Assembly: GCA_024226315.1 (NCBI GenBank)
Contig: JAAELT010000725.1
Coordinates: forward strand, 53,429 to 117,428
DNA length: 64,000 nt
From: a bacterium
GTDB lineage: Bacteria; Acidobacteriota; Thermoanaerobaculia; Multivoradales; J023
Reading direction: 5' to 3'
Shown: piece by piece, positions 51,292 through 59,792 of the stretch
Numbering within the stretch: position 1 is the stretch's first letter
How the letters are laid out: the number at the start of each line of letters is the position of its first letter
The notes under the pieces: generated by a model
Told to the model about the DNA's origin: nothing
The model's database searches: none
The model's input: the letters and a program-made list of their open reading frames with translations, nothing else
Made by a program: the position numbers and the translations under genes

Positions 51292-53682
51292 ATGAGAAAG
51301 AACAATCGAACGAGTTTCGTCCTGATCCTGATCGCGGCGCTGTTCGCGATCTCCCTGTTTCTGCCGCTCGCCCGCGGTACCTCACCGATCGAATTCGGGC
51401 TCGACCTGTCGGGCGGCGTGACCGTCACCTACCGTCCCGACTTCTCGACCCGCCTCGACAGCCACGCCGAAACGCCTGACGCCGAGCTGCTGGCGCTCGC
51501 CAAGGAGACGCTGGCCAGCCGGCTCTACCGCTCCCTGAGCACGGTGCCCGACGTGGTGGTGCGCGGCGACGAGACGATCGTGGTCTCGATTCCGGGCGTC
51601 GAGAACCATCGCGAGGTGCTGGAGCTGATGGGCGAGACCTACCGCCTCACCCTGCGTCTGGTGTCCGCCTCCCATGACGCCGGGGTGACGGGGCAGGAGC
51701 TGTTTCGCTACGGCGACCGTTATCTCGAGCTCGAGCCGGCGGAGCTCTCCGGCGACATGCTGGACGAGCGCTACATCCAGGTCGAGACTGGGCCGACAGG
51801 GGAGCTCGACCCGGGCGCCGACAGGCCGCGGGTCAGCTTCCGCTTCCGGCCGCCGCACGACGAGGCATTCGCCGCCTTCACCGGCGAGCACGTGGGTCGC
51901 GAGCTGGCGATCCTGCTCGACGACGAGGTCGAGTGGTCGGGAAGGATCGAGAGCGCGATTCAAGGCAGCGGCGTGCTGCGCGGCAGCTACACGCTGGAAG
52001 AGGCGACCGACGTCGCCAGGCTGCTGCGCTCCGGATCGCTACCCGTCTCGCTCGAAGTCGAGAGCGTCAGCGGCATCGGACCGAGTCTGGGGCAGGAGGT
52101 GCGGGAGCTGGGCTTCACGGCCCTGGCGCTGTCCATGGCGATGCTGGTCGCCGTGCTGCTCGCCGCCTATTTGCACCGGACGTGGTTTCTGATCGCCGGG
52201 GTGGCGTCGCTCTTCTTCCTGCTGCTCGCCATCTCGGGGACGGTGGCCATCTTCGGTCTGACGCTCGACATGGCGGGCATCGCCGGCCTGGTGCTGTCGG
52301 TGGGCATGGGCATGGACGCCTTCCTGCTGATCTTCGAGGCGCTGGAGAGGAAGCTGGGGGCGTTCACGCCCGAGCAGCTGAGCCAGCATCACGACCGCAT
52401 CGTGCGCGGGCTGTACTCCTTTGCCCAGGAGGGCAGGGTGCTGTTCCACGCCAACGCCACCACCGCGGTGGTGTTGATGCTGCTGTTGACCGGCGAGCGG
52501 CTGCGGTCGTTCGCGCTGTTCCTGTTCGCCGGCATCTTCGCCTCGGTGCTGACCATCTTCGCCACGCGCGAGATCCTGAAGCGGACCCACGGCCTGCTGC
52601 CCGATTCCGGGGTGGATCTGCTCGGCTGGTTGCGTCATCGAAGTCCCGGGATCTTCCGCTTCCGGCGTCTGTACTTCGCGCTGGTGGCGATCGGCCTGGT
52701 GGTCACCGGCGCGCTGGTCCTGGCCGGCGGCCCGGCGGAGCCCGTCTTCGAGCTCGGCGCCGACTTCGAAGAGGGCACACAGGCGATCGTGGAGAGCCCG
52801 AGCGAGGAGCGGCTCGCCGCGGCGCTGGCGCGGTTGGAGGAGCGGCTGCCGGGTATCGAGATCCGACGACAGAGCCTGGGCGCGCCGGAGGACGGGCGGG
52901 CGCTGATCACCGTCGGGACTCCGCTAGGTGGCGGGCAGCAGGGCGGGATCGACTGGCAGATACCCGCGGTTCAGGCCGAGGGTTCCGGGCCGATCAGCGC
53001 CGGCGAGCTGTCGCGTTTGCTGGCCGCGGAGTCGGTCGAGCTGAAGAGCGTCAGCTCGATCGACAGCCGGGTGTCGGGCCAGCGGCTGGTGCGTAGCCTG
53101 TCGGTGTTCGTGCTCTCCTTCTTCCTGCTGGCGCTCTACTTCGTGGTGCTCCAGGGGCCGATCAACGGCGCTCTGGCGGCGCGTGCGGCGCGTCCACTGC
53201 GGCCGGGTTCGCGCTTGCTGATCTTCACCGGCATCCTGCTGGCGGTCATCGTCGACGTCGGGGTGGTCCTGGCGGTGCTGTCGGCGTTCCGCATCGAGGT
53301 CGGGCTGCCGGTGGTGGCGGCGATCCTGACGGTAGTCGGCTACTCGGTGAACGACTCGGTGGTGCTGTGGAGCCACGTGCGGGGCCGCCACCAGGCGGCG
53401 AAGAGGAGCGCCTCGGCGCTGGAGTTGGTGACCGCCGGCGTCGACGGCATCCTCAGCCGGGCGCTGCTCACCAGCCTGTCCACCATGGTGCCGGCGCTGG
53501 CGATCCTGATCGTCGGGCTGCGGCCGCTCGAAGGTTTCGCCTGGGTGATGATCGCCGGCACCCTGGCGGGGACCCTGTCGTCGATCTTCGTCGTCGGCTC
53601 GTTCGCGGTGCGGGCGCTCGAGCGGGAGACGCGGGCGACGGTGCCGTCGGCAAGCCGCAGGCCTGGGTTTGTGGGGCGCTAG
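51292..53682 (+). CDS. SecDF-like RND membrane protein
   Basis: A 796-residue fused SecD/SecF-type protein using proton-motive force to aid export. N-terminal transmembrane helix (TSFVLILIAALFAISLFLPL), then 'EFGLDLSGGVTVTY' (SecD's DLxGG motif), a periplasmic P1-like region, and a six-helix bundle ('AGIAGLVLSVGMGMDAFLLI'). The SecF half has 'FELGADFEEGTQ' and 'TVVGYSVNDSVVLWSHVR' (SecF's YSxNDxVV). AAGGAG precedes ATG 51292. It is divergent from canonical SecDF and no yajC is adjacent. Its stop overlaps the convergent permease stop (CTAG). Confidence 0.85.
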   Translation: MRKNNRTSFVLILIAALFAISLFLPLARGTSPIEFGLDLSGGVTVTYRPDFSTRLDSHAETPDAELLALAKETLASRLYRSLSTVPDVVVRGDETIVVSIPGVENHREVLELMGETYRLTLRLVSASHDAGVTGQELFRYGDRYLELEPAELSGDMLDERYIQVETGPTGELDPGADRPRVSFRFRPPHDEAFAAFTGEHVGRELAILLDDEVEWSGRIESAIQGSGVLRGSYTLEEATDVARLLRSGSLPVSLEVESVSGIGPSLGQEVRELGFTALALSMAMLVAVLLAAYLHRTWFLIAGVASLFFLLLAISGTVAIFGLTLDMAGIAGLVLSVGMGMDAFLLIFEALERKLGAFTPEQLSQHHDRIVRGLYSFAQEGRVLFHANATTAVVLMLLLTGERLRSFALFLFAGIFASVLTIFATREILKRTHGLLPDSGVDLLGWLRHRSPGIFRFRRLYFALVAIGLVVTGALVLAGGPAEPVFELGADFEEGTQAIVESPSEERLAAALARLEERLPGIEIRRQSLGAPEDGRALITVGTPLGGGQQGGIDWQIPAVQAEGSGPISAGELSRLLAAESVELKSVSSIDSRVSGQRLVRSLSVFVLSFFLLALYFVVLQGPINGALAARAARPLRPGSRLLIFTGILLAVIVDVGVVLAVLSAFRIEVGLPVVAAILTVVGYSVNDSVVLWSHVRGRHQAAKRSASALELVTAGVDGILSRALLTSLSTMVPALAILIVGLRPLEGFAWVMIAGTLAGTLSSIFVVGSFAVRALERETRATVPSASRRPGFVGR

Positions 53683-56078
53683 GTCTGCCTCAACATCTTG
53701 GTGGGATCGATCCGGGTACTACGCCGCGCCGTCAGGTAGTTGGCCAGCGTGCAGGTCGCGACGAGCGCCAAAGCCGCGACCAGGAAAACGCCGGCATCGG
53801 TGGTGCTGACCTCGAAGAGCATCGCGACGAGGAAGCGGCTGAGAGCCAGGCTCGCCGCCCCCCCTGCCACCACGCCCAGAAACACCACCCACGTCCCTCT
53901 ACGCATGATCAGGCTGAGGACGTCGCTGTCTTTGGCGCCCAGCGCCCTGCGCACCCCGATCTCTTGTTGACGGCGGTTGACCGAGAACGCGGTGGCGCTG
54001 GCGAGCCCGGTCACCGCGAGCAGAAGTGCGAGGCCCGCGAACAGGCTGACCAGAAGGCTGGCCAGACGCTGTGGCGCGAGATCGCGGGCCACCATCTCTT
54101 CCATGGTACGGATTCCGTAGACCGGTTGGAGAGGATCCACCTCCGCCACCAGGTTGCGCACTGGCGTCACGATGCCGTTCGCATCACCGGCGACACGAAC
54201 CACCAGGCTCATGTAGGGGAACGGGCGCTGACGATGAGGCTCGTAGATCGCCGGCCCGGCGTCGGCGTCCAGCCCATAGTGCTTCTCATCGCCGACGACT
54301 CCGATGATTGTCAACCAGGGCCGGTCTTCCCCCGGTCTTCGGACCCGCCGGCCGACGGGACTCTGATCCGGGAAGAAGTGACGCGCCAGCGACTCGTTGA
54401 TCAAGATCACCCGCGGAGCCTCGGCGTCGTCGCTGTCGGTCGGGAATCGGCCATCGAGCAGGGGGATGCCCATCGTCTCCAGGTAGTGACTGATCACTTT
54501 GTGGCCGACTTCGAGCTCATCCTCCGGTTCCGGCTCCGGCAAGCCCTCGACCCGGAGGCCGTGCGTCCACCATCCGCCGGAAAGCGGCAGCGCCACGGTC
54601 GAGCCTGCCGAGACCACGCCGGGGAGGGCACGGATCCGGCTCAATACCTCGTCATAGAATTGCACCACCGCATGGTCTTCTCGGTATTTCGGGCCGGTGA
54701 TCGAAAGGCTCATGGTGAGCAGGTTCTCGGTGTCGAAGCCCGGTTCCGTCGTGCTCAAGCGCCAGAAGCTCTTGGCTAGGAGCCCGGCCGCGACCACCAC
54801 CATCAGCGACAGCGCCACCTCGACGACGACCAGGAGAGCGCCGGTCCGATAACGGCGCCGACGCGGCGCGGCGCTCAGGCCTCCGGCCTGGATCGCCTCG
54901 GCCGGCTGCCGGCGCGCCGCCAGCAGCGCCGACGACCCGGCGGCGATGAGCCCCGACAGCAACGAGACGGCCAGGGCGAAGGCGAGCACGCGGCCGTCCA
55001 GGGTCACCTCGTCGAGGCGCGGCACGTCCGTCGGCGGGATCAATCCGGTGAGCAAAGTGATTCCCCAGCGGGCCACCAGCACGCCAAGGGCGCCGCCGGC
55101 CAGCGCCAGGAGCAGGCTTTCGGTCACCGCCCCCCGCAGCAGTCGCAGCCTGCCGGCTCCCAGTGCGGCGCGCAGCGCGTACTCCTGGACGCGCGCCTCA
55201 CCGCGCGCCGTGAGCAGGCCGGCGATATTGAGACAGGCCACCAGCAGGACGCAGCCGACCACCGCAAGGAGCACCAGCAACTTCGCGCGACTGTCGCCGA
55301 CCACACTCTCGTGCAGCGACTCGACACCCACACTCCAACCTTCGTTACTGTCGGGATACTGCTGGGCAAGCCGGGCCGAGATCGTCGCCATCTCGGCCCG
55401 CGCCTGGGCCAGGGTGAGCGAGGGCCGCAGGCGCCCGATCACCCGCAGGGAGCGCTGTGAGCGGTTGGCGGCGTCTTCGGGCGTCCAGCTCACTCGGTAC
55501 CAGAGCTCCGCTTGTGGATTCGGGAACCGGAAGTCGGGAGGCATCACCCCGGCGACGGGGCGCGTTTGACCATCGACCGTGATCGTCTTGCCGGCGATCT
55601 CCGAGTCACCGCCGTATCGGCGTTGCCAGAGTCGGTGGCTGAGCACGACCTCCGGCTCGGTGCCTTCGAAGCTCTGGACGTCGAACGCCCGCCCGAGCGC
55701 GGCCTTGGCTCGCAAAACGGCAAACAGGTTGGCGCTGACCAGGGCGCCAGGCACCCGTTCAGCGCCGGCATCGCCGGTGAGGTTGAAATACCACCTCACG
55801 TGGGCGGCCAGGTCCTCGAACGATGTCGCCTGCTCCCGTATGTCGAAGAAGTTGGCGTCGGCGACGTGTTTCCCCTCGGTCTGTCCGGGAGGGATCTCCC
55901 ACACCTCCACCAGCTGCTCCGCCCGGTCGAACGGTAGCGGACGCAGCAATACCCCGTTGACGAGGCTGAAGATCGTCGTGGTGACACCGATCGCCAACGC
56001 CAGGATCAGCAAAACTCCGGCCGTGAAAGCCGGAGTCTTCAGCGCCAGACGGAACGCGTGGCGGAGGTCTGAGTACAT
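53679..56078 (-). CDS. ABC transporter permease, acidobacterial orphan (ADOP) type
   Basis: A 799-residue MacB/FtsX-like permease with two copies of the MacB_PCD periplasmic domain plus FtsX four-helix core. N-terminal 'SDLRHAFRLALKTPAFTAGV', 'NGVLLRPLPFDRAEQLVEVW'; mid 'VVEVALSLMVVVAAGLLAKS'; C-terminal 'QQEIGVRRALGAKDSDVLSL'. This duplicated form without an adjacent ATPase is the acidobacterial 'duplicated orphan permease' type. GAGGAGT precedes ATG 56078. Substrate unknown; macrolide or peptide efflux and lipoprotein handling are the family's usual roles. Confidence 0.92.
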   Translation of the reverse strand: MYSDLRHAFRLALKTPAFTAGVLLILALAIGVTTTIFSLVNGVLLRPLPFDRAEQLVEVWEIPPGQTEGKHVADANFFDIREQATSFEDLAAHVRWYFNLTGDAGAERVPGALVSANLFAVLRAKAALGRAFDVQSFEGTEPEVVLSHRLWQRRYGGDSEIAGKTITVDGQTRPVAGVMPPDFRFPNPQAELWYRVSWTPEDAANRSQRSLRVIGRLRPSLTLAQARAEMATISARLAQQYPDSNEGWSVGVESLHESVVGDSRAKLLVLLAVVGCVLLVACLNIAGLLTARGEARVQEYALRAALGAGRLRLLRGAVTESLLLALAGGALGVLVARWGITLLTGLIPPTDVPRLDEVTLDGRVLAFALAVSLLSGLIAAGSSALLAARRQPAEAIQAGGLSAAPRRRRYRTGALLVVVEVALSLMVVVAAGLLAKSFWRLSTTEPGFDTENLLTMSLSITGPKYREDHAVVQFYDEVLSRIRALPGVVSAGSTVALPLSGGWWTHGLRVEGLPEPEPEDELEVGHKVISHYLETMGIPLLDGRFPTDSDDAEAPRVILINESLARHFFPDQSPVGRRVRRPGEDRPWLTIIGVVGDEKHYGLDADAGPAIYEPHRQRPFPYMSLVVRVAGDANGIVTPVRNLVAEVDPLQPVYGIRTMEEMVARDLAPQRLASLLVSLFAGLALLLAVTGLASATAFSVNRRQQEIGVRRALGAKDSDVLSLIMRRGTWVVFLGVVAGGAASLALSRFLVAMLFEVSTTDAGVFLVAALALVATCTLANYLTARRSTRIDPTKMLRQT

Positions 56079-56199
56079 TTACTCCTCAGTTCGGCGTAGA
56101 CGAGCCGATGACTCTCAGCAGACGCCTTTCACGCGAGTCCCTTCCGACGAGAAGCTTCGATGGCCCGGGAAGGGCCATCGAAACCTCATGCCAGAGCAA

Positions 56200-57225
56200 C
56201 TACTTGTCGGCAGCAGCGACCCGAGTACCGTAGCTGAACGAGGCGCGTCCTTCGAACGGTTCGCCTTCGGCGGTGAAACCGCGGACCACGGCATCGTGAA
56301 CGACGCCCTGGTCGTCACCGAAACCGGTGTCGTGGGTCCCGAGCTGGCACCTCAGGTCGCGGATGCCGTCGTTGTTGACATCGTTGCCGACACAGGTGCT
56401 CAGCGCCACCTCGGTGCCGGTGGGCCCGAAGGTCAGATGCTCGCGGTCGACCTGCTCGAGCGCGTCGAAAGCCTCGGTCGAGAGCACTGTCACGGCAACC
56501 TCCTCGGAGGTGGAATCCTCGTCCGGCGGCACGACCTCGAGGGAGACCTCGTCAGGCCAGCCGATCGTGAACTGGGCGTTGGCCTCCACCACCATGGCTA
56601 CATAATCGGGGAACGGTGCCTTTTTCATCCGTTTCGCCGTTCCCATGGTGGGCTCGAGACCGAAGCTGCGGCCGATGCGGACCGTTACCGGGATACCGGA
56701 ATCGGTCTCGCCGTAGAGCACCGTATTGTTCAGCTCCATGGAGGTGGTGGCCTTCTTGTCGCCATCGCCGAAACGAGTCACCTGGGTCGGCCCGGTGGCG
56801 TGGAACTTGATGAAGGCGTCGACCCCGGTGTCATCGTCCTTCAGAGCGATCGTGAGGTCGAGGGTCGTGTCGGGGAGCACGTCCAGACCCTGCTGGAAGC
56901 AGGTGTCCACATCCGGCACCTGACCCGACTCGGCGCACGTGAGGTGGGCGTGCCGGCTCTCGACGATCTGGCCGATCTTGCCGCCGGTGTTCGCATCGTA
57001 GAGATCGACTGCTTGCGAGTAGTTGTGGGCATTCACCACCACGCTGAGGCCCGCGCAGGGCGGGCATCCGGGCAGCACACCCTGCAGCTTGCCGCCGTGG
57101 GTCTTGAGCTCGATCCGCTCCTGGAGCGGGCGGGGGAGAGCTTCGGCGCTGAGCATCGTCGGGATGACGAGCAGCAGCACCGTGGCGGCGGCCGCGATTA
57201 CAAAGGGGTTCTTCTGGAGCTTCAT
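56200..57225 (-). CDS. uncharacterised secreted protein
   Basis: A 341-residue protein I do not recognise. Signal peptide MKLQKNPFVIAAAATVLLLV..., cleavage near LSAEA. The mature part is beta-rich with four Cys in its first 100 residues (CPPC, a Cys in LTCAES, DTCF), an acidic patch (ALKDDDTGVDAF), and near the C-terminus 'VGNDVNNDGIRDLRC', a Ca-binding-like D-x-N-x-D loop. Well supported as a gene: AGGAGGT ribosome site and a good promoter upstream. Confidence 0.7.
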   Translation of the reverse strand: MKLQKNPFVIAAAATVLLLVIPTMLSAEALPRPLQERIELKTHGGKLQGVLPGCPPCAGLSVVVNAHNYSQAVDLYDANTGGKIGQIVESRHAHLTCAESGQVPDVDTCFQQGLDVLPDTTLDLTIALKDDDTGVDAFIKFHATGPTQVTRFGDGDKKATTSMELNNTVLYGETDSGIPVTVRIGRSFGLEPTMGTAKRMKKAPFPDYVAMVVEANAQFTIGWPDEVSLEVVPPDEDSTSEEVAVTVLSTEAFDALEQVDREHLTFGPTGTEVALSTCVGNDVNNDGIRDLRCQLGTHDTGFGDDQGVVHDAVVRGFTAEGEPFEGRASFSYGTRVAAADK

Positions 57226-57277
57226 GGATGACCTCCTGGTTCCGGTGCGTAGACACGAAATATATGGACGCATTAGC

Positions 57278-57306
57278 ATAATACTCTTCTTGGCCAAAAG
57301 AGTCAA
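57278..57306 (-). promoter_or_regulatory. sigma-70-like promoter
   Basis: On the minus strand, TTGACT (57306-57301) and TATTAT (57283-57278) are separated by exactly 17 bp, giving a leader of about 45 nt to ATG 57225. The spacer contains the palindrome TTGGCCAA (57290-57297), a possible regulator site. Confidence 0.65.
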
Positions 57307-57331
57307 TCTTCCTGACCAAGAAAATCTAACA

Positions 57332-57359
57332 TTGCACGTCGCGCAAACAAGGATACGAT
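57332..57359 (+). promoter_or_regulatory. candidate promoter of the MMPL gene
   Basis: TTGCAC (57332-57337), 16-bp spacer, TACGAT (57354-57359). Only 9 bp then remain to GTG 57369, so transcription from here would give a leaderless or nearly leaderless mRNA. Confidence 0.3.
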
Positions 57360-57368
57360 CTTGCAATC

Positions 57369-59792
57369 GTGGCCATGATCCTGAAGACAGATCGCGGGCT
57401 CCGGCTCTCCGGATGGACTCCGGCGAAGCTCTTGGAGCGGATGATGGCGTCTTTGCCGGCGGCTTCGCTGGCGCGCCCGCGCCGCACCCTCCTGTTCGCC
57501 GTGGCGCTGGTCGCGGCGGCTGTCCCGGGTATCCTCCGGCTGGAGCTGCGTACCGACGGCCACGCTCTGGTGCCACCCGACAGCCCCGCCGTGCGCTTCG
57601 ACGCCGAGGTCCGCCAGCATTTCGAGCTGAGGGACCCGATCGTGGTGTCGGTCGAGAGCTCGCGACCGGAGGGCATTTTCGAGCTGGGGGTGCTGCGCCG
57701 GGTGCGCGAGCTCAGCGAACGGCTCGCCGGCCTCGAGGGGATAGAGGCCGGGCAGGTCATGAGTCTGGCCACCGAGACCCGCAACCGGGTCTACCCGGGG
57801 AGCCTCCACTTTCGGCCCTTCCTCGATCCGTTGCCGGACACCGAGGAGCTGATGGCGCAGCTCCGCTCCGACGTCGACGAGATCACCGTCCTCACCGGCA
57901 CCCTGGTTTCCGCCGATCGGCGAGCCACCGCGATCCTCGTCGGGGTCCCGGCGTCGGATGGCGCAGAGCCCGGCCCCGGGATCGACCGTATCGAGCTCTA
58001 TCGTCGCATCGAGGCAGAGGCGGAGCAGTTCGCTGGCGACGGCCTGGCCATCTCGGTGGTGGGGGCGCCAGTGGCCGAGGCGCTGCTCGGCTTCCACATC
58101 CTCGAGGATCTCGTCTTGCTGCTGCCGCTGTCGATCACGATCATCGCGCTGGTTCTCTGGCTCGGCTGCCGGCGCTCCTGGGGAGTCCTGCTCGGCCTGC
58201 TCGAGATCGGCGCTTGCCTGGGGTTCACGTTCGGCCTGATGGGATGGCTGGGGGTACCCGTCTACCTTCCCACCGCGGTGTTGCCGGTCATCCTGGTGAC
58301 GATCGGGTTGGCGGACGAAATCCACATCTTCTGGTGTCATCAGCGGGAGCTGGCGATGCCCGGAGCCCGCCCGACCGCCGCGATCCGCGCCACGATGAAG
58401 AAGATGAGCCGCCCCGTGGTGTTCACCTCGCTCACCACCAGTGTCGGCTTCCTTTCGTTCCTGGCCTCGCCGCTCGTCGCGGTGCGCGCTTTCGGTGCCT
58501 TTGCGGCGGTAGGCATTCTTTTTTGCATGGTGTGGTCGCTGACCTCGATTCCGGCCTCCCTGGCCCTGTTGCCGGCGCGTTGGCTGCGCCGGCCTGTTCC
58601 GGCGGCTGCGAAGCCCGGCTGGACCCAGCGGATCCTGAGGCCCCTGCTGGCGCGGTGGGGGACTGTTCTGGGGGTGATCGCGACGACCGCGCTGGTCGCC
58701 GGCATCGGTGTGAGGTACGTCTATGTTCAGGATAGCTGGATCGACGGCTTTGCTCCCGACAGCCGCTTCCGGCGCGACATGGACCGCTTCAACGCGTCTT
58801 TCCACGGCTCGCACCTCCTCCTGGCGCATTTGACCTTCGAGCCTCCCGAAGAGGAGATCCCCGAGGATCCCTTCGGCCTGCGCGGCCCGCTGCTCTCGCC
58901 GCCCGCGCTGGCCGCCGTCGGCGAGCTCGAAGAGAGCATCGCCGGTCTGCCAGGCGTCGGCGGCGTGCTCGGCCTCCGGCAGCACTTCTCCGCCATCGAG
59001 AACGTGTGGCGAGCGCGAGTCGACGAGCAGGGGCTGATGGAACACCCCCGGGGGATCGCCAAGCTGGTCAAGCGCTTCGAGTTCGGTCGCGGTCTCCAGC
59101 GCCGCAGGCAGGTCGTCGACGACGAGCTGCGGCGCACGGTGATCACGGTGTTCTTGAAGAACGCCAATTACCGGGACACGGCGGCGCTGACGCAGGAGAT
59201 CCGCCGCCTCGCTTCGCGCCACCTGGCTCCGGTTCACGGGCGGCTGGAGCTCGCCGGGGACGTGGCGGTGAGCCAGACGATGATCTCCGCCATCGTCGAG
59301 ACCCAGGTCTTCTCTCTGCTGCTGGCGCTGGCGGGTGCTCTGCTCACTGTCTGGTTGCTCTACCGCTCGTTCACCACCGCGCTTTTGGCCCTGCTGCCGG
59401 TTTCGCTCGCCGTCTTGATGACCTTCGGGGCTATCGGCTGGCTCGGCATACCCCTGGGCGTGGCCACCTCGATGTTTTGCGCCATCACCCTGGGGATCGG
59501 CGTCGACTACGCCATCCATCTGCTCGAGAGCCACCGCCGCGCCATGGCCGGGGGAGACCGGGAGCCGACGCTCACAGCGGTGGCCGAGACCAGCCCGGCG
59601 ATCATTGCCGATACCCTGGCGATCTCGCTCGGCTTCGGGTTGCTGGGCTTCTCCCAGGTGCCGGCCAACGCTCGGCTCGGCCTGCTCGTCGCCGTCGCCC
59701 TCGGTGCCAGCAGCGTGCTGACCCTGACCGGCCTGGCGGCATTACTCTCCCTGACACCTGCCCGGCCCCAAACCGGAGAAAGCCGATCATGA
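57369..59792 (+). CDS. RND superfamily (MMPL-type) transporter
   Basis: An 807-residue RND protein with two homologous halves: each has one transmembrane helix, a periplasmic domain, then five to six helices ('LPVILVTIGLADEIHIFWCH' in the first, 'CAITLGIGVDYAIHLLESHR' in the second, the GxxxDY/E proton-relay region). Family members export lipids, hopanoids or other hydrophobic compounds. It begins at GTG 57369 or ATG 57375. Its TGA stop overlaps the start of the M16 peptidase gene (ATGA), so the two are made together. Confidence 0.9.
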   Translation: MAMILKTDRGLRLSGWTPAKLLERMMASLPAASLARPRRTLLFAVALVAAAVPGILRLELRTDGHALVPPDSPAVRFDAEVRQHFELRDPIVVSVESSRPEGIFELGVLRRVRELSERLAGLEGIEAGQVMSLATETRNRVYPGSLHFRPFLDPLPDTEELMAQLRSDVDEITVLTGTLVSADRRATAILVGVPASDGAEPGPGIDRIELYRRIEAEAEQFAGDGLAISVVGAPVAEALLGFHILEDLVLLLPLSITIIALVLWLGCRRSWGVLLGLLEIGACLGFTFGLMGWLGVPVYLPTAVLPVILVTIGLADEIHIFWCHQRELAMPGARPTAAIRATMKKMSRPVVFTSLTTSVGFLSFLASPLVAVRAFGAFAAVGILFCMVWSLTSIPASLALLPARWLRRPVPAAAKPGWTQRILRPLLARWGTVLGVIATTALVAGIGVRYVYVQDSWIDGFAPDSRFRRDMDRFNASFHGSHLLLAHLTFEPPEEEIPEDPFGLRGPLLSPPALAAVGELEESIAGLPGVGGVLGLRQHFSAIENVWRARVDEQGLMEHPRGIAKLVKRFEFGRGLQRRRQVVDDELRRTVITVFLKNANYRDTAALTQEIRRLASRHLAPVHGRLELAGDVAVSQTMISAIVETQVFSLLLALAGALLTVWLLYRSFTTALLALLPVSLAVLMTFGAIGWLGIPLGVATSMFCAITLGIGVDYAIHLLESHRRAMAGGDREPTLTAVAETSPAIIADTLAISLGFGLLGFSQVPANARLGLLVAVALGASSVLTLTGLAALLSLTPARPQTGESRS

